A DNA stretch of 64,000 nucleotides from Flavobacterium amniphilum. GTDB lineage: Bacteria > Bacteroidota > Bacteroidia > Flavobacteriales > Flavobacteriaceae. Positions 1 to 8,617 of this stretch are shown here, piece after piece. Position 1 is the stretch's first letter. Each line of letters opens with the position of its first letter. The stretch spans positions 62,001 to 126,000 of the forward strand of contig NZ_JAMLJL010000003.1 in assembly GCF_023634845.1 (NCBI RefSeq). Reading direction: 5' to 3'. Under the pieces are notes generated by a model. It was not told the DNA's origin, did not search any database, and worked only from the letters and a program-made list of their open reading frames with translations. The position numbers and the translations under genes are program-made.

Positions 1-800
1 GCCTGGTGCCAAAAATAATCATTGTGCATTGGCTCATTATAAGAATAAGCAAAGTCTTTAATCCATACTGTTGTATCAGGATAAACTGTTACTTTTTCCT
101 TACGGATAAACTCTTTTCTTTTTCCAGCTTTATTTTTAGCAGCAGCCTGAATATCCATCCAAGAATAACGGAATTCCAAGTTTTCAACTCTTAAAGTTCT
201 CAAACCGTTATAAGCCTCTTCAGCAGGAATATACATAGAATCCATTACCTCAGCATAATATGCATCAGGATACTCTCCAGTCTTCCACTTAAGTTCAACT
301 TTTTTGTTCAACTTTCTACCCGCATAAGGATCATCAGCTGTTCCCATGCTGTAGTAGTTATCATACATATACTTATCGTAAACACTCATGTTAGCAGTGT
401 CCGCATCCATAAATGCATAATCAGCAATACTTCCGCCTTTTGACGATTTTGAATCCGGATCATTTTTCTGACCTAATTCATCGGCAGCAATTGCTAATCT
501 TGTTCTAACAACTGAATCTCTTACCCAGTTCACATACTGTCTGTACTCACTGTTAGTAATTTCAGTCTCGTCCATATAAAACGAACGAACTGTAACTGTT
601 TTTGTAGGCGCATCCTGAACGCTTGCTAAATCATCATCGGATTTACCCATAATGAAAGCACCTCCAGGAATCAAAGTCATACCGAAAGGTTTTTCGGGAT
701 GCCAAGCTTTTCCCTTAACACCTACCAGTTGACCATTGTCTTTTGATCCGCAGCTGTATAAAAATGAAACAAAAACTGCTAATAAAATGAACTTCTTCAT
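1..800 (-). CDS. gldK: Gliding motility lipoprotein GldK (5' part, truncated by window edge)
   Basis: The reading frame starts at 800 and runs off the left edge of the window, so only about 266 residues are visible. They begin with a lipoprotein signal ending in LYSC (Cys17), then show a formylglycine-generating-enzyme-like (FGE-sulfatase) domain with MTLIPGGAFIMG and YMDETEITNSEYR. GldK is an outer-membrane lipoprotein of the type IX secretion and gliding machinery; in the family it works with GldL, GldM and GldN, which would lie beyond position 1. The sequence closely matches what I know of flavobacterial GldK, including the stretch NDYFWHQ at the edge. The neighbours, an arginase-fold gene and topA, are the usual ones. 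A TATATTTG box on the minus strand 113 bp upstream suggests its own promoter. Confidence 0.93.
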   Translation of the reverse strand, partial: MKKFILLAVFVSFLYSCGSKDNGQLVGVKGKAWHPEKPFGMTLIPGGAFIMGKSDDDLASVQDAPTKTVTVRSFYMDETEITNSEYRQYVNWVRDSVVRTRLAIAADELGQKNDPDSKSSKGGSIADYAFMDADTANMSVYDKYMYDNYYSMGTADDPYAGRKLNKKVELKWKTGEYPDAYYAEVMDSMYIPAEEAYNGLRTLRVENLEFRYSWMDIQAAAKNKAGKRKEFIRKEKVTVYPDTTVWIKDFAYSYNEPMHNDYFWHQ

Positions 801-912
801 ATAAATTGGGGTTATGTATGTATTCATATAGTTTTAAGGCCGTAAACCTATCTATTTATTTTCTAAAAAACAATTTTTTTATTAAAAAAACCTTAATTTT
901 TTTTATTCCTTG

Positions 913-920
913 CAAATATA
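913..920 (-). promoter_or_regulatory. Candidate -7 box for gldK (TATATTTG)
   Basis: On the minus strand this reads TATATTTG, which fits the Bacteroidota -7 consensus TAnnTTTG. It lies between the arginase-fold gene and gldK. No TTG at the usual 17-23 bp upstream is present, so the call is tentative. Confidence 0.4.
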
Positions 921-926
921 TACTAT

Positions 927-2072
927 TTAAAGCAAATTTTTCCTTTGTGCTTTCCACCATCTTTCAGGAACATCTCCATTGCAGGCGGATAAATAATCAT
1001 TGTGCGTGCAGGGGAATAACGTAGCTTTTTTCAATTTATTGTTCTGTCCCGCTATAAATGGAATCTCAATCCACCATCTTTCCGTCTTATTACTCTTATA
1101 AAAAATCACTTCATCTTCAAGAGTCACAATATATTTTATATAATTTTCCTTCGTACCAAACGGATATTCGTTTGATCTGTAATGAAAACCTTCTATAAAA
1201 TACCAAATGATTTGCGCTGCTAAAACAGATTCCGACTGTGTATTGTAATGATTAAAAACTCCAAAAGAACTTGTTTTATCACTTATGCCAGCATACCTGG
1301 AAAGGGCGCAAATTTCTTTACCATTAAAACCATTAGGAGCAAATTTAATGAAATTTCCTGAATCAGAAGACTTTACAGACAGCAAATCAATTGACACCAG
1401 ATCAGCATCACGGAAAACCGGCTCTGCAATGGCAGGATTATTACACACCTCACCTAAACGGTAAGCATCAAAATATAATTTTTCGATCAGATCAATCTCT
1501 TCCTGGGAATTGAAATACGTTTGATATCCTATATTACTATAATTAAATAAGTTGTTTGGCTCCTCCACAATCATTTTAGTCAAAAACGATTCGGCATTTG
1601 TTGCATTTTCTTTGGCAAAATCAAATTTACTATCCACAGAAACCACATTTACCATTTGCTCTAACTGATCGTAAGCACGGTACATCGCATAGGTTAAATC
1701 CTGTGATCCACCGATAACTATCGGCAACACATTATTTTTAATCAGATGAGCCACTGCATTTTTCAACACATAATAGGTATCTTCAACATCGCTTCCTCCT
1801 ATTATATTACCCAAATCAACAATTTGAGCCGACCAGTTACCCGGAAACAACGAATAAAGCTCTTTACGGATTGGCGTTAAATCAACTGTATCATTGTCGA
1901 ATTCCAAACCACGGTTTTCCAAAACTCCTATAATGGCAATTCTGGCCGATTCAATTTTAGGAAAATCGGTTTCCGTATGGAATACTATTTTTTTACCCAA
2001 AGTTTGCGAAGACAAACCTTGGATAAATTCCATAAACTCTAAATCTAAAGGCTGAAAGAAATCAAATACCAT
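927..2072 (-). CDS. Arginase/formimidoylglutamase-fold protein with altered metal ligands
   Basis: This 381-residue protein aligns by eye with the ureohydrolase (arginase, agmatinase, formimidoylglutamase) fold. In active enzymes the two manganese ions are held by GGxHD, DAHxD and SxDxDxxDP motifs. Here the matching segments read GGSQD (residues 121-125), VDSKFD (146-151) and SIDLLSVKSSD (227-237), so both ligand histidines and at least one aspartate are replaced. The fold seems kept and the metal site lost, so databases that call it formimidoylglutamase probably overstate the case. It begins 2 bp after topA ends and precedes gldK, so it is probably co-transcribed with topA. I recall the same order in other Flavobacteria. 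Its function is unknown; a role near the gliding/T9SS apparatus is only suggested by position. Confidence 0.85.
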   Translation of the reverse strand: MVFDFFQPLDLEFMEFIQGLSSQTLGKKIVFHTETDFPKIESARIAIIGVLENRGLEFDNDTVDLTPIRKELYSLFPGNWSAQIVDLGNIIGGSDVEDTYYVLKNAVAHLIKNNVLPIVIGGSQDLTYAMYRAYDQLEQMVNVVSVDSKFDFAKENATNAESFLTKMIVEEPNNLFNYSNIGYQTYFNSQEEIDLIEKLYFDAYRLGEVCNNPAIAEPVFRDADLVSIDLLSVKSSDSGNFIKFAPNGFNGKEICALSRYAGISDKTSSFGVFNHYNTQSESVLAAQIIWYFIEGFHYRSNEYPFGTKENYIKYIVTLEDEVIFYKSNKTERWWIEIPFIAGQNNKLKKATLFPCTHNDYLSACNGDVPERWWKAQRKNLL

Positions 2073-2074
2073 TC

Positions 2075-4576
2075 TTATTTCTTTTTTGCAGTAGTTTTTT
2101 TCGCTGCCGGTTTCTTAGCCGCTGCTTTTTTAGCCGGAGCCTTAGCCTCAATCAATTCTTTTACTTTATCCAAAGTAAGTGCTGTAGCATCAACATCTTT
2201 ATTTAATTCGATCTTAGTTTTCCCTTTCAGGATTACCGAACGTCCCCAGCGTGCTTTCTCCACACGGATTCCTTCTTCTTCCCAGTTATGGATTACCTTA
2301 TCAATATCTTTTTGTAATTTATCCTCAATCAACTCTGTAATATCTGAAGCTGATAAATTATCGAAGTTGTATTTTTTGCTTACGTTGATGAAGATACCAT
2401 TCCATTTGATAAACGGACCGAAACGACCTACTCCTTTTTGGACATCCATACCTTTATATTGTCCGATAGGCGCATCAGCCTGATTCTTCTCATCAATTAA
2501 TTGTTGTGCTCTTTCTAAAGTTACATCCAGAGGCTCTTCTCCTTTCGGTAATGAAATGAAGACTTTTCCGAAACGGACATACGGTCCGAAACGGCCATTA
2601 TTCACTTCTACTTCTTCTCCTTTATATATACCTAAATTTTTAGGCAGTAAAAACAGGTTCAAAGCATCTTCCAAAGTAACTGTACTGATATTTTGTTCGG
2701 CGCGTAAACTTGCAAATTGTTTATTCTCGTCATCGGCCTCTCCGATTTGTACCATCGGACCGAATTTACCCAGACGGACAGAAACCTGTTTACCCGATTT
2801 TGGATCAGTACCTAATATACGTTCGCCGCTTTCTCTTTCGGCATTCTTTTCTACATTTTGAACATTCGGATGGAAATGATTGTAAAAATCGTTCATCATT
2901 TTTGCCCATTCGATATTTCCTTCGGCGATTTCGTCAAAATCCTGCTCCACTTTAGCCGTGAAGTTATAATCCAAAATCGTTTCGAAATTCTTAACCAGGA
3001 AGTCATTTACAATGATACCAATATCCGTTGGCACCAATTTACCTTTATCAGAACCCACGTTTTCTTTTAAAACCTGCGCTTTGATATCGCCACCTTTTAA
3101 AGTGATTTGGTTGTACTGACGCTCCTGACCTTCGAAATTTCCTTTCTCAACATAGTTTCTGTTGATGATGGTAGAGATGGTTGGCGCATACGTAGACGGA
3201 CGACCGATTCCCAATTCTTCCAATTTCTTCACCAAAGAAGCTTCGGTGTATCTTGCAGCCGCTCTCGAGAAACGCTCGGTTGCGGTGATATAGTTATTTT
3301 TTAAAATTTCACTAACTTTTAAAGCCGGCAACATTCCTTCCTCCTGTTCTTCATCATCGTCATTTCCTTCCAGATACACTTTAAGGAATCCTTCGAATTT
3401 GATCACCTCACCAGTCGCCGTGAATATTTCGTTATGGTTGTTTGCTTCAATCTTCACATTAGTACGCTCCAATTGCGCGTCACTCATTTGCGAAGCAACA
3501 GTACGTTTCCAGATCAGGTCATACAAACGCGCCTGGTCACGGTCCATATCGATCGTGTGGCGCGACATGTCTGTAGGACGGATGGCTTCGTGCGCTTCCT
3601 GAGCTCCTTTAGACTTTGTGTTATAGCTTCTTGGTTTGCTGTATTCGGCGCCGTAGTAGCTGGTAATTTCAGCTTGTGCCGCCGACATGGCTTCCTGCGA
3701 AAGGTTCACACTGTCTGTTCTCATATACGTAATCAATCCGGCTTCGTACAAACGCTGTGCAATTTGCATCGTGATACCAACCGGTAAATACAATTTACGG
3801 GCAGCTTCCTGTTGTAAAGTTGACGTTGTAAAAGGTGCAGCAGGCGATTTTTTAGTTGGTTTTGTTTCCAAATCCCCTACCTTATATATAGAACCAATAT
3901 TTTGTTGTAAGAATTTTTCGGCTTCTTGTTTAGTAGCGAAGTTTTTAGGCAATTTCGCTTTGAAGGTTTTTCCGGCTTCGTTTGCGAATTCGGCGGTGAT
4001 GCTGTAAGAAGCTTCTGCTTTAAAGTTTTGGATTTCGCGTTCGCGTTCTACAATTAAACGTACGGAAACCGATTGTACACGTCCTGCAGATAATCCTCCT
4101 TTTACCTTCTTCCAAAGTACCGGCGACAATTCGTATCCTACCAAACGGTCTAAGACACGTCGTGCCTGTTGTGCGTTTACCAAATCGTAATTGATTCCGC
4201 GTGGGTTTTCAATAGCCTTTTGGATAGCCGACTTTGTGATTTCGTGAAAAACAATACGTTTTGTTTTCTTAGGATCCAGTTTTAATTCTTCCGCCAAGTG
4301 CCATGAAATAGCCTCTCCCTCGCGGTCCTCATCGGATGCTAACCAAACCGTTTCGGCATTTTTAGACAAGTCCTTGAGTTTTTTCACCAATGCTTTTTTA
4401 TCAGGGGAAACTTCGTATTTCGGTTTGAAGTTATTTTCAACATCGACCCCGATTTCCTTAGAAGGTAAATCAGCGATGTGTCCATAACTTGATTCAACCT
4501 GGAACTCTTTCCCCAGAAATTTTTCAATAGTTTTTGCCTTTGCAGGCGACTCAACGATCACTAAATTCTTTGCCAT
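2075..4576 (-). CDS. topA: DNA topoisomerase I (type IA)
   Basis: This enzyme relaxes negatively supercoiled DNA by a transient 5'-phosphotyrosine break. The N-terminal Toprim domain opens with MAKNLVIVESPAKAKTIEKF and carries the acidic DEDREGE motif near residues 82-88. The active-site Tyr is in GLITYMRTDS (Tyr284 from the chosen start). The C-terminal third lacks C4 zinc fingers; instead it has about four repeats built on GRFGPYVRFG and RFGPFIKWNG, the topoisomerase C-terminal repeat type, followed by a Lys/Ala-rich tail. I place the start at 4576 (MAK), because family members begin there; an in-frame ATG at 4582 adds only two residues. The length of about 833 residues is normal for Bacteroidota. 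Confidence 0.97.
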   Translation of the reverse strand: MAKNLVIVESPAKAKTIEKFLGKEFQVESSYGHIADLPSKEIGVDVENNFKPKYEVSPDKKALVKKLKDLSKNAETVWLASDEDREGEAISWHLAEELKLDPKKTKRIVFHEITKSAIQKAIENPRGINYDLVNAQQARRVLDRLVGYELSPVLWKKVKGGLSAGRVQSVSVRLIVEREREIQNFKAEASYSITAEFANEAGKTFKAKLPKNFATKQEAEKFLQQNIGSIYKVGDLETKPTKKSPAAPFTTSTLQQEAARKLYLPVGITMQIAQRLYEAGLITYMRTDSVNLSQEAMSAAQAEITSYYGAEYSKPRSYNTKSKGAQEAHEAIRPTDMSRHTIDMDRDQARLYDLIWKRTVASQMSDAQLERTNVKIEANNHNEIFTATGEVIKFEGFLKVYLEGNDDDEEQEEGMLPALKVSEILKNNYITATERFSRAAARYTEASLVKKLEELGIGRPSTYAPTISTIINRNYVEKGNFEGQERQYNQITLKGGDIKAQVLKENVGSDKGKLVPTDIGIIVNDFLVKNFETILDYNFTAKVEQDFDEIAEGNIEWAKMMNDFYNHFHPNVQNVEKNAERESGERILGTDPKSGKQVSVRLGKFGPMVQIGEADDENKQFASLRAEQNISTVTLEDALNLFLLPKNLGIYKGEEVEVNNGRFGPYVRFGKVFISLPKGEEPLDVTLERAQQLIDEKNQADAPIGQYKGMDVQKGVGRFGPFIKWNGIFINVSKKYNFDNLSASDITELIEDKLQKDIDKVIHNWEEEGIRVEKARWGRSVILKGKTKIELNKDVDATALTLDKVKELIEAKAPAKKAAAKKPAAKKTTAKKK

Positions 4577-4596
4577 TTGCATCTTTATTTCTTCGG

Positions 4597-4604
4597 CAAA
4601 AGTA
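4597..4604 (-). promoter_or_regulatory. Candidate topA -7 box (TACTTTTG)
   Basis: The minus strand reads TACTTTTG, matching TAnnTTTG, about 20 bp before the topA start codon. The implied leader is very short. No clear TTG is found at the proper distance upstream, so confidence is moderate. Confidence 0.45.
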
Positions 4605-4644
4605 TGGGTTTTTTTTAAATATTGCGGTTTTGCCCGTTTTAAAG

Positions 4645-4835
4645 TTGGTTTTAGTCGTTAGTTCATAGTCCTTAGTCCTTAGTTTTGAGTACTTTTTAAA
4701 GAGTACTTAGTACTTAGCACCAAGTCCTTAGTACTGTTTAAACAGTGCCTAGTAACTAGTAATTAGTGATAAGTGAGGAGTACTTAGTACTTAGCACCGC
4801 TTAAAGTATGCTTAGTTCCAATTAAAAAACTATCG
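4645..4835. repeat. Degenerate direct repeats around CTTAGTACTTAGCACC
   Basis: Non-coding stretch rich in variants of CCTTAGT and TACTTAGCACC. An exact 21-bp direct repeat, whose core is TACTTAGTACTTAGCACC, occurs at 4701-4721 and 4778-4798. The stretch leads directly into the well-ordered array beginning at 4836 and shares its GTACC/GCACC element, so it may be an older, decayed part of the same array. Confidence 0.75.
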
Positions 4836-5245
4836 GTACCACTTAAAAATCATCGGTACCACTTAAAAACTATCAGTACCACTTAAAAACTATCGGTACC
4901 ACTTAAAAACTATCAGTACCATTTAAAAACTATCAGTACCACTTAAAAACTATCGGTACCACTTAAAAACTATCAGTACCACTTAAAAACTATCAGTACC
5001 ACTTAAAAACTATCAGTACCACTTAAAAACTATCGGTACCAATTACAAAATCATCTGTACCAGCTAAAAAGTCATCAGTACCAGTTAAAAAGTCTTCGGT
5101 ACCAGCTAAAAAGTCATCTGTACCAGTTAAAAAGTCATCTGTACCAGCTAAAAAATCATTGGTACCACCTAAAAAGTCTTTGGCACCACCCAAACAATGA
5201 CCAGTACCATTAAAAACATCCTTAGTACCAATTAATTAGAACTTT
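4836..5245. repeat. Tandem array that switches from 20-bp to 21-bp units
   Basis: Ten perfectly spaced 20-bp units run from 4836 to 5035. The consensus is GGTACCACTTAAAAACTATC, with G/A alternation at the first base. From 5036 to about 5245 the spacing changes to 21 bp for nine or ten units of the type [GAT]GTACCAGCTAAAAAGTCATC, which differ more from each other. Each unit carries one A4-A5 tract and one GTACC. No open frame survives because each unit contains TAA and the 20-bp period is not a multiple of three. It is not a CRISPR array, as there are no unique spacers. It lies between the divergent genes topA (minus) and the orphan gene at 5476 (plus). Confidence 0.95.
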
Positions 5246-5410
5246 CTACCTATATATAGTATGATTGCAATTGACAATTAGTATTTAATATCATTATAAA
5301 TAACATTAGGCTTAAGAAATTTTTAATCTCCAATAACACTGGCTATTAAACACTTACCTTTTTTAAGTAAAAAACAGGTTAAGTTTCTTTAAATTTTTGT
5401 AGGAATTTTA

Positions 5411-5441
5411 TTGTTATTTATTAATCTCCTCTTTACATTTG
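5411..5441 (+). promoter_or_regulatory. Bacteroidota-type promoter of the gene at 5476
   Basis: TTG at 5411-5413, a 20-bp gap, then TACATTTG at 5434-5441. Both boxes and the spacing fit the flavobacterial consensus TTG-N17-23-TAnnTTTG. The start codon follows 34 bp later. Confidence 0.7.
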
Positions 5442-5475
5442 AAAAAAAACACACTAAAACTAAAAAACACTATTT

Positions 5476-6153
5476 ATGAGCAGAATCAGGAAAGAAGAGT
5501 ACACAAGTTTGGGAGACTTTGTGCGAAAAAGCTTTGTGAGGGACCAGGAAATTATCATGACACGGTATCCGAAACTCAATGCGACATTTCTGGCAGAATT
5601 TACAGCTAAGTTGGAAGAAGTAAAAACACTGGAAAGCGGATTAGTCTTGACCGAAAAACAAAAAAACGCAACGTTCAGTTTGTATGCAGAAGCCACCGAA
5701 CTGAACAAGGAGCTTAATTTTTTGAAGAGTTACACAGACAGTGCCGGATTGAATACAGACATTATTATTACACTGAAAAACGATTTGGCCCGCAATAATA
5801 TTGAAGGAGCCATATTGAAAATCGAAAGTTTACGCCAGTTTGTAATGGCCAACTTAGAAGCTCTTGTTGACGAAGGCATGGTTCCTACATTTGCCGGCAC
5901 ACTGGAAACACACAGAGTAAGTCTGGCTGAGAAAAATGCTGAACAAAATGTATTCATGAACCAAAGAAAAGAATTGACCGAAGCCAATGTTGTACACTAC
6001 AACGCTTTATATGGTTATATTTCGAAGATAGTTAATGCAGGAAGACTTGTTTTTGAAGACAGCGTCAAGAAAGACGAGTACAGCGTGAGGAGAGTTGTGA
6101 GCAGGATGCGTTCGGCTAAGCAACCACAAGCCGCTGAACCAGCTTTAATGTAG
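5476..6153 (+). CDS. Hypothetical helical protein, 225 aa
   Basis: I do not recognise this protein. It has no signal peptide or membrane segment and reads as long amphipathic helices rich in Glu, Lys and Leu, for example around residues 40-75 and 150-205, with a basic end (RRVVSRMRSAK). The pattern suggests a soluble helical-bundle protein. The start ATG is supported by a good promoter 34 bp upstream, and the gene ends in a strong terminator, so it is a single-gene unit. It sits directly beside the 20/21-bp tandem array. Codon use looks like that of its neighbours. Confidence 0.75.
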   Translation: MSRIRKEEYTSLGDFVRKSFVRDQEIIMTRYPKLNATFLAEFTAKLEEVKTLESGLVLTEKQKNATFSLYAEATELNKELNFLKSYTDSAGLNTDIIITLKNDLARNNIEGAILKIESLRQFVMANLEALVDEGMVPTFAGTLETHRVSLAEKNAEQNVFMNQRKELTEANVVHYNALYGYISKIVNAGRLVFEDSVKKDEYSVRRVVSRMRSAKQPQAAEPALM

Positions 6154-6160
6154 AATTAAG

Positions 6161-6199
6161 AATCCCCCAACCGTATGTTAACTGTTGGGGGATTTTTAA
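6161..6199 (+). terminator. Intrinsic terminator after the gene at 5476
   Basis: Perfect 11-bp stem AATCCCCCAAC (6161-6171) with GTTGGGGGATT (6184-6194), followed by T-rich sequence. The next gene converges from the other strand, so it may serve both. Confidence 0.9.
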
Positions 6200-6215
6200 T
6201 TTATGTTCCTGCGTA

Positions 6216-6998
6216 TTATAAATTATCAAATTCGGAATCCTGACCGATTTCGTCCAATACATCGGCAGTATTAAAACCGACTACACCTTTATATATATAG
6301 TATCTGGGAATCAGCATAAATGAAAAGGTAAAAATAAATCCGATCCCGCAGGTAATTATTGCTCCCAAATAAGCCAATAACAGTACAACAAAAGTCGACG
6401 CAAAGGTTATCCCCCATTTATTAGTCCCCAGTTTGAATGCCAGCTTTACAATTTCAGTTGTTGACAAGTGCGGATTAAAAGCATAAATCACCACAAAATA
6501 ACTGAGAGGAATTGATGTATAAATTAAAGGAAGATAACATAATATTGCCGAAAGCAAAGCCACACCAAAAGTAGCAAGCCCAACCCCAACAGTACGTTTT
6601 AAATAACGTCCTTCAAAAAAAGTAAAATAATCTGAAGTTCTGAACTCACCACCTTCATCAGCCTTTTTACATCCATGGAAGAAACCCGCCATTAAACCAG
6701 TCACAAAAGTGATTATTACAACAAAAAAAAGCAACATAAAAAGGATTGCACCTAAACCGGCAAGCGTAGTAAAACCAGAACCAGTAGCATTAACATCATC
6801 AATTGCAACACCAAGCAAAGAAAGAGGCATACCCAGAAGCATCATCAGTAAGAATGAACCTAAAAGATAAAAGAGCATAAACAGTGCCCCTTTGCCCCAT
6901 ATTTTTTTAAATAACTCTAAAGATTCGTTGAAAACAGTACCGAAATCCAATCGGGGATTCGTAGCAATTTTTTGTTCTAAATCGTAAAATTCTTCCAT
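6216..6998 (-). CDS. Integral membrane protein, about six TM segments
   Basis: A 260-residue protein with a short cytosolic N-terminus (MEEFYDLEQKIATNPRLDFG) and roughly five to six hydrophobic segments, beginning at residues 37-60. Similar Bacteroidota proteins are often, and in my view wrongly, labelled beta-carotene 15,15'-monooxygenase; nothing in this sequence supports that enzyme. It resembles general multi-pass proteins of the DUF975 / glycerophosphodiester-phosphodiesterase membrane-domain type, but I cannot place it firmly. It is divergent from miaB and convergent with the gene at 5476, so it forms its own unit. Confidence 0.75.
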   Translation of the reverse strand: MEEFYDLEQKIATNPRLDFGTVFNESLELFKKIWGKGALFMLFYLLGSFLLMMLLGMPLSLLGVAIDDVNATGSGFTTLAGLGAILFMLLFFVVIITFVTGLMAGFFHGCKKADEGGEFRTSDYFTFFEGRYLKRTVGVGLATFGVALLSAILCYLPLIYTSIPLSYFVVIYAFNPHLSTTEIVKLAFKLGTNKWGITFASTFVVLLLAYLGAIITCGIGFIFTFSFMLIPRYYIYKGVVGFNTADVLDEIGQDSEFDNL

Positions 6999-7051
6999 AT
7001 TTTAATTTTTTACAAGATTAACAAAATATTTAACACCAAGCATCTGACATC

Positions 7052-7084
7052 TTGTCATAAAATTAAATTTTAGTATTATCTTTG
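7052..7084 (+). promoter_or_regulatory. miaB promoter
   Basis: TTG at 7052-7054, a 22-bp gap, then TATCTTTG at 7077-7084. It fits the Bacteroidota consensus and lies 29 bp before the miaB start. Confidence 0.7.
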
Positions 7085-7113
7085 CACGCACATTTTTACG
7101 CAGAGGCAACTTT

Positions 7114-8568
7114 ATGGAAAAGGAAATTGATGAAAAAAAGCAAGGCACCAGCCTGGTTTTACAAGAAAAAGAAGGAAATACAAAAAAACTGTTTATTGAA
7201 AGTTATGGTTGCGCCATGAACTTTTCGGATAGTGAAATCGTAGCATCTATCTTAACTGAACAAGGTTACAATACCACCCAGAAATTAGAGGAGGCCGATC
7301 TTGTATTAGTAAATACCTGTTCGATTCGAGACAAAGCAGAACAGACTGTACGCAAACGTTTGGAGAAATACAACGCTGTAAAGCGCAGTATCAATCCGGG
7401 GATGAAAGTAGGTGTTTTGGGATGTATGGCCGAGCGCTTGAAAAGTCAGTTCCTTGAAGAAGAAAAAATTGTTGACATGGTTGTAGGACCTGATGCCTAC
7501 AAAGACTTACCGAATCTTTTAAAAGAAGTGGATGAAGGCCGTGATGCGATCAATGTAATCTTATCGAAAGATGAAACCTATGGTGACATTGCGCCGGTAC
7601 GTTTAAATTCAAACGGCATCAATGCCTTTGTATCGATCACCAGAGGATGTGACAATATGTGTACGTTTTGTGTGGTACCTTTTACCCGCGGACGCGAAAG
7701 AAGCCGTGAGCCACAATCGATTATTGAAGAAATCAAAGATTTGTGGGACAGAGGTTTCAAGGAAATCTGTTTATTGGGTCAAAACGTTGACAGTTACCTT
7801 TGGTATGGCGGCGGATTAAAGAAAGATTTCGAAAAAGCCAGCGAAATGCAAAAAGCCACTGCCGTTGACTTTGCCCAATTATTAGAAATGTGTGCCGTGC
7901 AATTCCCTAAAATGCGCTTCAGGTTTTCGACTTCGAACCCGCAGGATATGCACGAAGAAGTATTGCATGTGATTGCGAAACACGAGAATATTTGTAACTA
8001 CATTCACTTACCTGTACAATCAGGAAGTACCAGAATATTAAAAGAAATGAACCGCCAGCATACCCGTGAGGAGTATATGGAGCTTGTGGATAAAATCAAG
8101 CGCATTATTCCGGGCTGTTCGATTTCACAGGATATGATTACCGGTTTCCCTACCGAAACTGAAGAAGACCACAAGGATACTTTAAGTTTGATGGAATATG
8201 TGGAATATGACTTTGGTTATATGTTTGCTTATTCTGAAAGACCGGGAACATTGGCTGCACGTAAGATGGAAGATGACGTTGCCGAAGCTGACAAAATGCG
8301 CCGTTTACAGGAAGTTGTTGATCTTCAACAAGAATTAAGTGCAAAACGTACAGCACGTTTCCTAGATCAGACTGTGGAAATCTTAATTGAAAAAGAATCC
8401 AAGAAATCAGACCAACACTGGTCAGGAAGAAACTCAGAAAATATGGTAACTGTTTTCCCAAAAGAAAATTACAAGCCCGGAGATTTCGTATTGGTTAAAG
8501 TAACAGATTGCACTACTGCCACACTAATAGGAGAAGCAGTTGGTTACAGCGCAATGCAGACCAATTAA
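7114..8568 (+). CDS. miaB: tRNA-2-methylthio-N6-dimethylallyladenosine synthase
   Basis: Radical-SAM methylthiotransferase that converts i6A37 to ms2i6A37 in tRNAs reading UNN codons. The N-terminal MTTase domain carries the three cluster cysteines (Cys33 in ESYGCAMN, Cys69 in NTCS, Cys104 in LGCMAE). The radical-SAM motif CDNMCTFC supplies Cys179, Cys183 and Cys186. A C-terminal TRAM domain follows the HWSGRNSENMVTVFP region. The length of 484 residues is normal. A good promoter lies just upstream. The sigma-54 activator gene follows 50 bp later on the same strand and may be co-transcribed. Confidence 0.97.
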   Translation: MEKEIDEKKQGTSLVLQEKEGNTKKLFIESYGCAMNFSDSEIVASILTEQGYNTTQKLEEADLVLVNTCSIRDKAEQTVRKRLEKYNAVKRSINPGMKVGVLGCMAERLKSQFLEEEKIVDMVVGPDAYKDLPNLLKEVDEGRDAINVILSKDETYGDIAPVRLNSNGINAFVSITRGCDNMCTFCVVPFTRGRERSREPQSIIEEIKDLWDRGFKEICLLGQNVDSYLWYGGGLKKDFEKASEMQKATAVDFAQLLEMCAVQFPKMRFRFSTSNPQDMHEEVLHVIAKHENICNYIHLPVQSGSTRILKEMNRQHTREEYMELVDKIKRIIPGCSISQDMITGFPTETEEDHKDTLSLMEYVEYDFGYMFAYSERPGTLAARKMEDDVAEADKMRRLQEVVDLQQELSAKRTARFLDQTVEILIEKESKKSDQHWSGRNSENMVTVFPKENYKPGDFVLVKVTDCTTATLIGEAVGYSAMQTN

Positions 8569-8617
8569 TTTTAAGGACAAACACCTTAAACACGAAACTT
8601 TAAACAACTAAAAACAA

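Noticed and set aside
4836..5245. CRISPR array
   Set aside because: Units are head-to-tail 20/21-bp repeats without unique spacers, and no cas genes are present in the window.
5460..5987. Minus-strand frames opposite the 5476 gene
   Set aside because: Shadows of the real plus-strand gene, which has a good promoter and terminator.
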